Below, in pieces: positions 16,102 to 25,336 of a stretch of DNA of 35,014 bases. A program made the position numbers and the translations under genes. The notes below the pieces were generated by a model. It saw only the letters and a list, made by a program, of their open reading frames with translations, ran no database searches and was not told the DNA's origin. The stretch is taken from positions 986-35,999 of the forward strand of contig JAPLDG010000220.1 in assembly GCA_026391845.1 (NCBI GenBank), read 5' to 3'. The stretch is from Bacteroidota bacterium. Lineage in GTDB: Bacteria > Bacteroidota > Bacteroidia > Bacteroidales > FEN-979. Within the stretch, counting starts at the first letter, position 1, and every line of letters begins with the position of its first letter.

Positions 16102-17570
16102 TGTTGCTCCGGGATATCATCGGTAATTTTTCGATTGCTGGCATTACAGGCAGTGCAGATATCGCCATCAGCGGGATTCAGTTCGATTCACGCAAAGTGA
16201 TGCCCGAAAACTTGTTTTTTGCCATTCGGGGCACGACATCAGACGGGCATGATTTTATTCAGACAGCCATTGAAAAAGGCGCATCAGCCATAGTTTGTGA
16301 AGAGTTGCCCGCAACTCCCCGGGATGGAATCACCTTCGTTGTTGTTTTGAAAACCAACCAGGCCCTGGGAGTGATGGCCTCCAGGTTCTTTGGCAATCCT
16401 TCTGAAAAACTCAAGTTGATCGGAGTGACAGGAACCAATGGAAAAACGACTATCGTGACATTGCTTTACAGATTGTTTCTGGAACTTGGTTATGGTGCCG
16501 GCCTGATATCAACCATCAGCAACAAGATAAACCAGACTGAACTACCGGCTACCCATACCACCCCCGATCCTGTACAACTGAATGAATTGCTCGCACGCAT
16601 GGTCAGAGAGGGTTGTGAATATTGTTTCATGGAGGTCTCCTCCCATGCAGTTGATCAGCAACGGATTGCCGGCCTTACCTTTGCCGGTGGCATTTTCACA
16701 AACCTCACCCATGATCATCTTGATTACCATAAAACCTTTGACGCCTATCTGCGGGCAAAAAAAACCTTTTTTGACCAACTTCCGGCATCCGCTTTCGCCC
16801 TGGTGAACAAAGATGATAAAAATGGCAGGGTAATGGCGCAAAATACACAGGCAGCCAGGGTTACCTACAGCCTTCAGGCTATGGCCGATTTCCGTTGCAA
16901 GATCATTGAAAACCAGTTTCATGGAATTCATCTGAATCTCGATGGCCACGAAGTATGGTTTAAACTTATCGGAACTTTCAATGCCTACAACCTGCTCGCT
17001 GTATATGGTGCAGCAGTACTGCTCGGACAGGACAAAACAGAGGTGCTGACAAGGCTTAGCCGGATGGAGCCTGTTGCCGGCCGGTTTAATTATGTGATGT
17101 CACCAGACAAGATCACAGGTATTGTTGATTATGCGCATACACCGGATGCATTGAAAAATGTACTGGAAACAATCAATGAAATCCGCTCACACCATGAGCA
17201 ACTGATCACAGTGGTTGGCGCAGGAGGAAACCGGGATGCAGCAAAGCGGCCTGTCATGGCTAAAATCGCTGCCAACCTAAGCAACAGGGTTATCCTTACT
17301 TCCGACAACCCGCGTTTTGAAGAACCTGAAACGATTGTAGCCGAAATGCAGGCAGGGGTAGAGATTCATCAGGCAAAAAAGGTGCTTGTCATTGTCAACC
17401 GCCTGGAAGCCATTAAAACCGCCTGTGCACTCGCCAAACCCGGAGACATCATCCTGATTGCCGGCAAAGGACATGAAAACTATCAGGAAATCAAAGGAAT
17501 AAGACACCATTTTGACGATAAGGAGACTCTTCAGGAAATTTTCGTGAACAATAACATGGTAAACCGCTAA
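16098..17570 (+). CDS. murE: UDP-MurNAc-tripeptide ligase MurE (meso-diaminopimelate-adding)
   Basis: 490 residues. It adds the third amino acid to UDP-MurNAc-L-Ala-D-Glu, using ATP. The P-loop is GTNGKTT (112-118). The fold-specific FN..N adenine-contact motif is intact (Asn295, Asn298 in [10 protein letters not shown]). DNPR (403-406) indicates meso-diaminopimelate as the substrate rather than lysine. The KxxxF segment that holds the carbamylated lysine lies in [10 protein letters not shown]. It starts inside the ftsI stop (ATGA), and a second ATG three bases later would also serve. Confidence 0.95.
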   Translation: MMLLRDIIGNFSIAGITGSADIAISGIQFDSRKVMPENLFFAIRGTTSDGHDFIQTAIEKGASAIVCEELPATPRDGITFVVVLKTNQALGVMASRFFGNPSEKLKLIGVTGTNGKTTIVTLLYRLFLELGYGAGLISTISNKINQTELPATHTTPDPVQLNELLARMVREGCEYCFMEVSSHAVDQQRIAGLTFAGGIFTNLTHDHLDYHKTFDAYLRAKKTFFDQLPASAFALVNKDDKNGRVMAQNTQAARVTYSLQAMADFRCKIIENQFHGIHLNLDGHEVWFKLIGTFNAYNLLAVYGAAVLLGQDKTEVLTRLSRMEPVAGRFNYVMSPDKITGIVDYAHTPDALKNVLETINEIRSHHEQLITVVGAGGNRDAAKRPVMAKIAANLSNRVILTSDNPRFEEPETIVAEMQAGVEIHQAKKVLVIVNRLEAIKTACALAKPGDIILIAGKGHENYQEIKGIRHHFDDKETLQEIFVNNNMVNR

Positions 17571-17574
17571 CCCT

Positions 17575-18828
17575 ATGTTGTACTATCTGTTTACATGGTT
17601 GCATAAAGCATTCAACATCCCCGGAGCCGGTGTATTTCAATACATTTCATTCAGGGCGGCTGCGGCGCTGATCACCTCGTTGTTCATTTCAATGATCATC
17701 GGAAAGCGGCTGATCGACTTCCTGCGGAAAAAACAGGTCGGTGAAACAGTGCGTGACCTGGGACTGGAAGGGCAAACGATGAAACAAGGAACCCCGACGA
17801 TGGGCGGTCTTATCATCCTGGCCGCCATCCTGATTCCATCCCTGCTGTTTGCAAAGCTGAACAACCTTTACATCATCGTGATCCTGGTAGCCACGGTATG
17901 GCTGGGATTGATCGGCTTTCTCGATGACTACATCAAAGTTTTTAAAAAAGATAAAAAAGGGTTGCCAGGCAAATTGAAAATCCTCGGACAGGTGGGAATT
18001 GGTCTGATCGTTGGCTTCACCATGTACTTCAGCGACAGCATTGTGATCCGTGAGCGGGTAAGACAAACCGCCTATGTACCCACCGCCGATGTTTTTGCCA
18101 TGGAATCAACCACGGATAAAAGTAGAATATTCTCCAAAACACCTGTAAAATCAACTAAAACGACCATCCCATTTGTAAAAAACAACGAGTTTGATTACAG
18201 TACATTCGTTTCATGGATTGGTGAAGGTGCAAAAAAATGGACCTGGCTGGCGTTTATCCCCATTGTCATATTTATCATCATCGCTGTTTCGAACGGAGCA
18301 AATCTCACGGATGGTCTTGACGGGCTTGCAACCGGTTCATCGGCCATTATCGGACTCACCCTGGGGGTTCTCGCCTATGTTTCAGGCAATATTGTGTTCG
18401 CCAATTATCTGAATATCATGTACATTCCAAACACAGGTGAGCTCACCATTTACATTTCGGCATTTGTTGGCGCGTGCATCGGATTTCTTTGGTATAACTC
18501 TTTCCCGGCCCAGGTATTCATGGGAGATACCGGGAGTCTGGCCCTGGGGGGAATCATTGCCGTTTTTGCCATCCTGATTCGCAAAGAGATCCTCATCCCG
18601 ATTTTTTGCGGAGTCTTTCTCGCTGAAAACCTGTCGGTGGTAATGCAGGTCACCTGGTTCAAATATACAAAACACAAGTATGGGGCGGGGCGCCGGATAT
18701 TCAAAATGTCGCCCCTTCATCACCATTTTCAAAAACTTGGCTATCATGAGTCAAAGATCGTGATGAGATTTTTGATCGTTGGCATCATGCTGGCCGTTTT
18801 AACCATTGTCACACTCAAACTAAGATAG
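17575..18828 (+). CDS. mraY: Phospho-MurNAc-pentapeptide transferase MraY
   Basis: 417 residues, polytopic membrane enzyme that makes lipid I from UDP-MurNAc-pentapeptide and undecaprenyl phosphate. Signatures are [11 protein letters not shown], the aspartate-rich [49 protein letters not shown] and the terminal [18 protein letters not shown]. The extra soluble segment around residues 155-210 is expected for the longer Bacteroidota form. It begins 4 bp after murE and its stop lies 5 bp before the truncated murD gene. Confidence 0.96.
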   Translation: MLYYLFTWLHKAFNIPGAGVFQYISFRAAAALITSLFISMIIGKRLIDFLRKKQVGETVRDLGLEGQTMKQGTPTMGGLIILAAILIPSLLFAKLNNLYIIVILVATVWLGLIGFLDDYIKVFKKDKKGLPGKLKILGQVGIGLIVGFTMYFSDSIVIRERVRQTAYVPTADVFAMESTTDKSRIFSKTPVKSTKTTIPFVKNNEFDYSTFVSWIGEGAKKWTWLAFIPIVIFIIIAVSNGANLTDGLDGLATGSSAIIGLTLGVLAYVSGNIVFANYLNIMYIPNTGELTIYISAFVGACIGFLWYNSFPAQVFMGDTGSLALGGIIAVFAILIRKEILIPIFCGVFLAENLSVVMQVTWFKYTKHKYGAGRRIFKMSPLHHHFQKLGYHESKIVMRFLIVGIMLAVLTIVTLKLR

Positions 18829-18833
18829 AACCC

Positions 18834-19382
18834 ATGACATTCGAAGCCCTCGCAAGACAAGGACAAACAACCGTATATCATTCACTGGTGGCCTCCATCG
18901 GTCCTAAGATCCGTGAAATCCGGAAAGAGTTTATCAAGGAGAGCTTTTATGGATTTCAGCAGGTTGAGCATCGCCTCGAAACCGTTGTAATCATCAAAGA
19001 CATGGAATTTATCAACGATTCTAAATCATCAACCGTTAATTCTACCTGGTTTGCCCTGGAAAGCACGCTGCGACCGATCATCTGGATCGTAGGAGGCGTT
19101 GAGCCCGGTAACGATTATTCCATCCTGCGTAACCTTGTACGAACAAAGGTAAAAGGAATGATATGCCTTGGATTAGACACATCCAGCATTCATGAAGCTT
19201 TTGAAGAGCTTGAGATCCCCATGGTTGATGCATTGTCGATGGAAGAAGCAGTTCAGACTGCTTATTACATGGGGGCCAGCGGAGATGCGGTTCTGCTGTC
19301 GCCTGCATGTCCGTCGTTCGACCTTTTCGACGACTACGAAGAGCGTGGAAAAGCATTTCGCAAAGCAGTTAAAAATCTATAA
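18834..19382 (+). CDS. murD: MurD C-terminal (glutamate-binding) domain only; N-terminal and ATP-binding domains absent
   Basis: 182 residues at the position where murD (about 440-450 residues) is expected. The sequence aligns with only the last 40% of MurD. There is no Rossmann-like UDP-binding domain and no GTNGKTT P-loop; mraY ends 5 bp upstream, leaving no room for them. The C-terminal signatures are intact: VEHRLE (45-50), NDSKSSTVNSTW (61-72), GGVEPGNDY and LLSPACPSFDLFDDYEERG (154-172), the glutamate-binding residues of domain 3. The stub before it corresponds to the end of the central domain, but the ATP-contacting G-x-H-N-x-x-N motif reads GQTTVYH (10-16), with both Asn lost, while MurE and MurC in this window keep theirs. 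It cannot be an active ligase alone. The start is the only ATG at the junction. A complete MurD elsewhere, a split enzyme or a deletion are all possible. Confidence 0.85.
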   Translation: MTFEALARQGQTTVYHSLVASIGPKIREIRKEFIKESFYGFQQVEHRLETVVIIKDMEFINDSKSSTVNSTWFALESTLRPIIWIVGGVEPGNDYSILRNLVRTKVKGMICLGLDTSSIHEAFEELEIPMVDALSMEEAVQTAYYMGASGDAVLLSPACPSFDLFDDYEERGKAFRKAVKNL

Positions 19383-19394
19383 GCCGGTTTCTGC

Positions 19395-20606
19395 ATGCTC
19401 AAAATGGCCAAAGATATTAAGGGAGATAAGGTGATCTGGATCGTCGTCGTGATCCTTTGCGTTTTTTCATTGCTTGCCGTTTACAGTTCAACCGGCACGC
19501 TTGCCTATAAAAAACAGCAAGGCAATACGGAGTATTACCTTTTTAAACATTTCATGATCCTGATTTTCGGACTGGGACTTATGTATGTTACCCACCTTGT
19601 GAAGTACACCTATTTTTCCCGGATCTCACAAATCGGGTTGTTCCTTACCTTCCCTTTGCTGCTCGTAACGCTGATTTCCGGAACAAACCTCAATGAAGCA
19701 AACCGGTGGCTTACTGTTCCGATCGTAAACCTGACCTTTCAGAGTTCCGATGTGGCGAAACTCTTTCTCATCATGTATCTTGCCAGGGTGCTCAGCAAGA
19801 AACAGGAACTAGTCCAGGATTTTCGCAAAGGATTTCTGCCGGTGATCATTCCCGTGATCGTGGTTACCCTGTTGATCCTGCCGGCCAACTTTTCAACCGC
19901 CGCCATTCTGTTTGTCACCTGCATCGTGCTGATGTTCATCGGTCGCATCAGCCTGAAATACATGGTTTCACTTGCATTGCTTGGCATTGCAGGAATTGTG
20001 ATGATCTTCATGCTGTCAAAAACATTTCCTGCCCTGTTTCCCCGCGGAACAACCTGGGTTGCACGCATCGATCACTTCATCAACAAACAAGAGGCGGATC
20101 CTGACGCCACCTACCAGGTTGACCAGGCTAAAATTGCAATCGTGCAGGGAGGAATACTCGGTAAATCACCAGGGAAAAGCACGCAGCGAAATTTCCTGCC
20201 TCATCCCTATTCCGATTTCATATTTGCCATTATCATTGAAGAGTATGGACTGGTTGGAGGCAGTTTCGTGTTATTGCTGTACCTGATTTTGTTTTTCCGT
20301 GTAATCCGCATCGCTACTAAAAGCCAGGGAAATTTCGGTTCGCTCCTGAGCATCGGGATTGGTTTCAGCCTGGTATTCCAGGCGCTCATCAACATGGCAG
20401 TGGCTGTTAACCTGTTTCCGGTTACCGGTCAAACCCTTCCCCTGGTCAGCATGGGCGGAACATCTATCTGGTTTACAAGCATTTCACTCGGAATTATCTT
20501 GAGTGTCAGCCGTACAGCCGAAATTGAAACCAAGGATGGTACCGAGGTCGAAATTCTGCAGGAACCAAATCTGAGTAAAAACCTTAAAACGGTTCCGGCC
20601 CTATGA
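19395..20606 (+). CDS. ftsW: Septal peptidoglycan polymerase FtsW
   Basis: 403 residues with about ten membrane segments, SEDS-family glycosyltransferase that polymerises lipid II at the septum with FtsI. Signatures are NEANRWLTVP, FQSSDVAKLFLIMYLAR (family QPSE/K region), RIDHFINKQEADPDATYQV, QAKIAIVQGGILGKSPGKST and the C-terminal NLFPVTGQTLPLVSMGGTS. ATGs at 19395 and 19404 are both possible; the second starts MAKDIKGDK. It lies 12 bp after the murD remnant and overlaps murG by 4 bp (ATGA). Confidence 0.96.
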   Translation: MLKMAKDIKGDKVIWIVVVILCVFSLLAVYSSTGTLAYKKQQGNTEYYLFKHFMILIFGLGLMYVTHLVKYTYFSRISQIGLFLTFPLLLVTLISGTNLNEANRWLTVPIVNLTFQSSDVAKLFLIMYLARVLSKKQELVQDFRKGFLPVIIPVIVVTLLILPANFSTAAILFVTCIVLMFIGRISLKYMVSLALLGIAGIVMIFMLSKTFPALFPRGTTWVARIDHFINKQEADPDATYQVDQAKIAIVQGGILGKSPGKSTQRNFLPHPYSDFIFAIIIEEYGLVGGSFVLLLYLILFFRVIRIATKSQGNFGSLLSIGIGFSLVFQALINMAVAVNLFPVTGQTLPLVSMGGTSIWFTSISLGIILSVSRTAEIETKDGTEVEILQEPNLSKNLKTVPAL

Positions 20607-23152
20607 TACGAGTCATCATCAGCGGAGGAGGTACCGGCGGGCATATATTCCCGGCAATAGCCATTGCCAATGCCCTGAGGGCAAAAGTCGTGGATATCGA
20701 CATCCTTTTTATCGGCGCTAAAGGGCGGATGGAGATGGAAAAAGTGCCTAATGCAGGGTATGTGATCAAAGGCCTTCCCATCAGCGGATTCCAGCGACGG
20801 CTGACCTTGAAAAACCTCTCCTTTCCTTTTAAACTGGCCGACAGCCTCCTGAAGGCACGTTCAATCATCGCGAAGTTTAATCCGGATGTGGTCATTGGCG
20901 TAGGTGGTTACGCCAGCGGGCCGACCTTGCGCATGGCTGCCTATAAAAAAATCCCGTCGCTCATCCAGGAACAGAATTCATTTCCTGGTGTAACCAACAG
21001 ACTCCTGGGCGGCAGAGTTCAAAAAATCTGTGTGGCGTATGAAGGCATGAGCCATTATTTTCCGGAAAGTAAAATTGTGCTTACCGGAAATCCGATCCGG
21101 CAGGATCTGGTGCAGATTTCAGGCAAGAAGGACGAGGCAATGAAACATTTCGGGCTGATTCCACACGCAAAGACCCTGCTGGTGATCGGTGGCAGCCTTG
21201 GTGCAGGAACAATCAACCAGGCCATGCTGAAATTTATCAGGGAATTTGGCTCCAATGACCAGATTCAAATACTCTGGCAGACAGGAAAAAATTATTACGA
21301 AAATGTCATTGAGAGCGCACAGCGCGACAAATTACAAATTAAAAATTACGAATTACAAAAACTGGTCATTCTGCCATTTATTGACCGCATGGATCTGGCC
21401 TATGCCGCCGCCGATCTCATTGTATCCCGTGCCGGCGCCATTGCCATTTCTGAACTATGCGTCGTTGGGAAACCGGCTATTCTGGTTCCGTCGCCCAATG
21501 TAGCTGAAGACCACCAGATGAAAAATGCCCGGGCCATTGTATCCCGGAACGCCGCCTTGCTGATTCCTGATGCAGAAGCCGTTGGCACCCTGGGAAAAAC
21601 AATCCTTGAGACCTTCGGGAACGAAAATTTACAATCAAACCTGAAAAAAAACATTGCAGCCCTTGGAATTACGGATGCCGCCGATAAAATCGCAGAGGTG
21701 GCTTTGTCGATGATAAAAATGAACACCGGAACCGTTCATCGCAAATCTACCTTCATAAATCTCAAATCCGTCTATTTTCTGGGCATTGGCGGCATCGGCA
21801 TGAGCGCCCTTGCCCGGTACTATAAATCCAGGGGAGCCTCTGTTTCAGGCTACGACAAAACTCCAACGGCACTAACCGATCAGCTGATCAGCGAAGGGAT
21901 GCATATCCATTTTACAGATGATGTAAGCCTTTTGCCCGCCAATCCTGACCTTGTGGTTTATACCCCTGCCATTCCCGCAGATCATCAGGAGTTCTGCTTT
22001 TTGAAGGCTCAATCTTTCCCGATGAAAAAAAGGGCTGAGGTGCTGGGCATGATTTCTGATAATTACAAAACCATCGCCGTGGCAGGGACCCACGGAAAAA
22101 CCACTACATCTACCATGATTGCCCACATGTTGCGAACAGCCGGCGCTGATACAATTGCATTCCTGGGGGGCATTTCCAGAAACTATGGCACAAATTTCCT
22201 GGATGAGTCTCAGCTTCACTCAGAAAAAATGTCGCCCGGCGACAAGATCAATGGTTCTTTCTGTGTTGTAGAGGCAGATGAATATGATAAATCCTTTTTG
22301 CAGCTTAATCCTTATATTGCCGTTATCACTTCAGCAGATCCTGATCATCTTGACATTTACGGAAGCCACGACGACATGAAAAGGAGCTTCGCTGAGTTTA
22401 CATCGAAAATTGTCAAAGGCGGGTCACTGGTCATGAAAACCGGGACTATGGTTGCCCCTGTCAATAAAACCGGGTACAGCATTTTTGATTACGCACTCAA
22501 CACAGATGCAGCCTATTATGCCAAAAATATCCGTGTTGAAGACGGTCTGTTTCACTTTGATTTTGTCGGCCCAACCGGTATGGTAAAGGGTCTTGTTCTC
22601 GGTGTTCCGGGAAAATTCAACCTTGAAAATGCCATCGCTGCACTTACCGTCGGGCAACTGACGGGCATTGATGAAGAGGATCTGCGAAAGGCATTCCTTA
22701 CCTATACAGGCGTGCAGCGCCGGTTTGAGTTCAGGATCCGACGCCCTGATCTTGTTTACATTGACGACTATGCACATCATCCTGAGGAGCTCAGGGCTTG
22801 CATCAGCGCTGCGCGGGAACTTTACCCGCTGAAAAAAATCACCGGAGTGTTCCAGCCGCATCTCTTTTCACGAACAAGGGACCTCGCCCATGATTTTGCC
22901 AGGAGCCTTGAATTGCTCGACGAGTTGATTTTGCTTGATATTTACCCTGCCCGTGAAAAACCAATTGCAGGGGTAACATCACAAATAGTGCTTGATGAGG
23001 TAAATCTTCAGCATAAAAAACTGGTCCGGAAGGAGGACCTTCTTACTGAAATCCGGGACTGTAAACCAGAAGTTTTACTTACGCTGGGGGCCGGGGATAT
23101 TGATCAGTTCGTAATCCCGATCACTGACTTGCTTTCACCAATCAAAGGTTAG
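20603..23152 (+). CDS. murG/murC: MurG-MurC fusion protein
   Basis: 849 residues in one open frame. Residues 1 to about 370 are MurG, which adds GlcNAc to lipid I to make lipid II: GGGTGGH (8-14), GVGGYASGP, QEQNSFPGVTNR and VSRAGAIAISEL are present. Residues about 385-849 are MurC, which ligates L-Ala to UDP-MurNAc: YFLGIGGIGMSALARYY, P-loop GTHGKTT (495-501), adenine-contact FNLEN (Asn673, Asn676), YAHHPEE and the FQPHLFSRTR region. The join (AEVALSMIKMNTGTVHRKS) is only about 12-15 residues, so MurG lost its stop codon. An ATG at 21719 (residue 373) could still start MurC separately. The usual dcw order has two separate genes here. A heptamer-like repeat lies in the MurG C-lobe. Confidence 0.93.
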   Translation: MIRVIISGGGTGGHIFPAIAIANALRAKVVDIDILFIGAKGRMEMEKVPNAGYVIKGLPISGFQRRLTLKNLSFPFKLADSLLKARSIIAKFNPDVVIGVGGYASGPTLRMAAYKKIPSLIQEQNSFPGVTNRLLGGRVQKICVAYEGMSHYFPESKIVLTGNPIRQDLVQISGKKDEAMKHFGLIPHAKTLLVIGGSLGAGTINQAMLKFIREFGSNDQIQILWQTGKNYYENVIESAQRDKLQIKNYELQKLVILPFIDRMDLAYAAADLIVSRAGAIAISELCVVGKPAILVPSPNVAEDHQMKNARAIVSRNAALLIPDAEAVGTLGKTILETFGNENLQSNLKKNIAALGITDAADKIAEVALSMIKMNTGTVHRKSTFINLKSVYFLGIGGIGMSALARYYKSRGASVSGYDKTPTALTDQLISEGMHIHFTDDVSLLPANPDLVVYTPAIPADHQEFCFLKAQSFPMKKRAEVLGMISDNYKTIAVAGTHGKTTTSTMIAHMLRTAGADTIAFLGGISRNYGTNFLDESQLHSEKMSPGDKINGSFCVVEADEYDKSFLQLNPYIAVITSADPDHLDIYGSHDDMKRSFAEFTSKIVKGGSLVMKTGTMVAPVNKTGYSIFDYALNTDAAYYAKNIRVEDGLFHFDFVGPTGMVKGLVLGVPGKFNLENAIAALTVGQLTGIDEEDLRKAFLTYTGVQRRFEFRIRRPDLVYIDDYAHHPEELRACISAARELYPLKKITGVFQPHLFSRTRDLAHDFARSLELLDELILLDIYPAREKPIAGVTSQIVLDEVNLQHKKLVRKEDLLTEIRDCKPEVLLTLGAGDIDQFVIPITDLLSPIKG
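21329..21356 (+). repeat. Short heptamer array (RAATTAM)4 inside murG
   Basis: Four 7-bp units AAATTAC, AAATTAA, AAATTAC and GAATTAC, followed by degenerate AAAAACT. They encode the lysine/glutamine-rich DKLQIKNYELQK loop just before the conserved LVILPFIDRMDLAYAAADL of the MurG C-lobe. The loop is a variable region in MurG, so the repeat is tolerated. Confidence 0.8.
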
Positions 23153-23956
23153 ATGAAGAAATTTGTAAAAATACTGGTGATCGTTTTATGGATACTGCTG
23201 GTTGCAGGCGCCGGAGTACTGGTTGGCTTTGTAGAGGCTGCGCAATACAGCCGTCCATGCAAAAAAATTGAAATCCGGATCAACTATGGCGCTGCAGATG
23301 TGTTGATTACGAAGAAGGATGTTGACTCAATCCTGCTCAAAACGACAGGAATGCTCAAGGGCAAGCCGATGGGCTATATAAACACTGGTTCCATCGAAAG
23401 AAATATCCGCAAACAACCCTATGTGGCAAAAGTATCGGTGTATGAAAACAATGAAGGTGTACTCTTCATCCAAATTCGCCAGCGAGAGCCATTGCTGCGC
23501 ATCATTAACCGCAAATATGAAAGTTTTTACCTTGACGAGTCGGGAACCCTCCTCCCCGTCAATCCGAACTTTTCAGCCCGTGTGCTGGTGGCCAATGGTG
23601 TCATCGATGATTCTTACATGAAAAATCCCAATTATCAGGTCAATATCCTTGCTTTGTCCGATTCTGTCTTTTACGATTCCCTGTTGACGAACCTGTATAA
23701 ATTGACCATGTATATCACCCATGATAAATTTCTGAAAGCCCAGATCGCCCAGATCTATGTGAATGAGTTCAGCGAATTCGAACTCATCCCGCGCATCGGA
23801 AATCATGTGATTTTATTGGGAAAAACGGACGACCTCGACGACAAGTTCAAAAGGCTATATGCATTTTACAGATTTGGGCTCAACAAAATAGGGTGGAATA
23901 AATACAATGTCATCAATATAAAATACAAGAATCAAGTGGTTTGTTCTAAAATTTAA
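23153..23956 (+). CDS. ftsQ: Cell division protein FtsQ/DivIB-like
   Basis: 267 residues: short cytoplasmic N-terminus, one membrane segment (about 5-30, ILVIVLWILLVAGAGVLVGF), then a periplasmic POTRA-like region (IEIRINYGAADVLITKKDVDS and VAKVSVYENNEGVLFIQIRQREPLLRI) and a beta domain. It scaffolds the FtsL-containing divisome subcomplex. The ATG follows the murC stop directly with no gap (TAGATG), so translation is coupled. The protein is divergent, as usual in Bacteroidota, but its position before ftsA supports the call. Confidence 0.9.
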   Translation: MKKFVKILVIVLWILLVAGAGVLVGFVEAAQYSRPCKKIEIRINYGAADVLITKKDVDSILLKTTGMLKGKPMGYINTGSIERNIRKQPYVAKVSVYENNEGVLFIQIRQREPLLRIINRKYESFYLDESGTLLPVNPNFSARVLVANGVIDDSYMKNPNYQVNILALSDSVFYDSLLTNLYKLTMYITHDKFLKAQIAQIYVNEFSEFELIPRIGNHVILLGKTDDLDDKFKRLYAFYRFGLNKIGWNKYNVINIKYKNQVVCSKI

Positions 23957-23962
23957 GCACAC

Positions 23963-25240
23963 ATGGAAAACTCAGGAATCATTGTCGGACTCGACATCGG
24001 TACAACCAAAATAGCGGTGATTGTCGGCCGTAAAAACGAACATGGAAAAATTGACATTCTCGGATATGGCAAAGTGCCGTCAATCGGCGTTAAACGGGGG
24101 GTGGTTGCAAACATCGACAATACCGTCCAATCAATCAAGGATGCTGTTGCAGAGGCTTCTTCCAAATCGGGTGTTGATATAAAATATGTAAATGTAGGGA
24201 TTGCCGGGCAGCACATCAAGAGCTTGCATGACAAGTTGTGCAACAGCATGTACAATCTCAACATGAACCCCGGAGAAGAGATACTGGATGTGATCCCTCA
24301 GGAATTCAGCATCGACGGAGAGCATGGCAACACCACGCCGAAAGGGATGATCGGAAGCTCCCTCGAAGCCAATTTCCACATCATCATCGGGCAAACAGCT
24401 GCAGCCAAGAATATTTACAAATGTGTTCGCAAAGCAGGACTTGAAGTGGTCGAACTGATCATTGAACCGATGGCCTCCGCCGAAGCTGTTCTCAGCGAAG
24501 AAGAAAAGGAAGCGGGAGTTGTGCTTGTTGATATCGGTGGCGGAACTTCAGATATTGCCATATTTCATGGTAATATTATTCGTCACACGGCAGTAATACC
24601 CCTCGGAGGTGAAATTATCACCGAAGATATCAAAGAAGGCTGCTCCATCATAAAAAAACATGCCGAAGAGCTGAAGGTGAAATTCGGATCAGCGCTCGCC
24701 CGTGAAAACCGTGAAGAAGAAATAGTTGCAATCCCTGGTCTGCGGGGAAGAACACCCAAGGAAATCAGCATTAAAAACCTTGCTTCAATCATCCAGGCGC
24801 GAATGGAAGAGATCATTGAACATATTTATTATGAAATCAAAAATTCAGGATATGAGAAAAAGCTTATCGGGGGAATCGTTCTTACCGGGGGCGGGGCTCA
24901 GCTGAAACATATTGCCCAGCTCACCGAGTTTATGACCGGACTGGATACCCGTATCGGATATCCGAATGAGCACTTGTCATCCGATGTGGTAACGGAAATG
25001 GCCAGCCCGATGTATGCTACCGGGGTTGGTCTGGTGATCGAAGGAATAGGCAGGTACCAGAAAGAGGTGGAAAAAAACAAACCAGAAGAACCTGTCATTC
25101 AGGCTGAGGTCGCCGAACCGGTTGACAAGAAAACAAAGGGAAAGGAAAAGAAAATCAAGGACCCTACAAAGCCAACCAAACGCCTTCCGGAAATTTTTAT
25201 GGACAAGATCAGGAATATGTTTGAGGAGGATGTTGACTAA
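23963..25240 (+). CDS. ftsA: Cell division protein FtsA
   Basis: 425 residues, actin-like ATPase that tethers FtsZ to the membrane. Actin-fold nucleotide motifs are VGLDIGTTKIAVIVGR (phosphate 1), VVLVDIGGGTSDIAIF (phosphate 2) and GGIVLTGGGAQLKHI (adenosine). The SHS2/1C subdomain spans about 85-165. The tail is lysine-rich and ends RLPEIFMDKIRNMFEEDVD, which includes an amphipathic helix expected to bind the membrane. It starts 6 bp after ftsQ. Confidence 0.96.
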   Translation: MENSGIIVGLDIGTTKIAVIVGRKNEHGKIDILGYGKVPSIGVKRGVVANIDNTVQSIKDAVAEASSKSGVDIKYVNVGIAGQHIKSLHDKLCNSMYNLNMNPGEEILDVIPQEFSIDGEHGNTTPKGMIGSSLEANFHIIIGQTAAAKNIYKCVRKAGLEVVELIIEPMASAEAVLSEEEKEAGVVLVDIGGGTSDIAIFHGNIIRHTAVIPLGGEIITEDIKEGCSIIKKHAEELKVKFGSALARENREEEIVAIPGLRGRTPKEISIKNLASIIQARMEEIIEHIYYEIKNSGYEKKLIGGIVLTGGGAQLKHIAQLTEFMTGLDTRIGYPNEHLSSDVVTEMASPMYATGVGLVIEGIGRYQKEVEKNKPEEPVIQAEVAEPVDKKTKGKEKKIKDPTKPTKRLPEIFMDKIRNMFEEDVD

Positions 25241-25336
25241 TCTCGCTATTAACAATCATCCGTTGATAAGTAAACGAAATTTCGCATTTTTCAATTCTCT
25301 TTCTTAATACTTTTAAACCCAGCAAAAAAAATTATC

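Noticed and set aside
18834-19382. Simple assembly collapse as the full explanation of the short murD
   Set aside because: Not excluded, but the loss of both ATP-contact Asn residues in the remaining stub is not explained by missing sequence alone.
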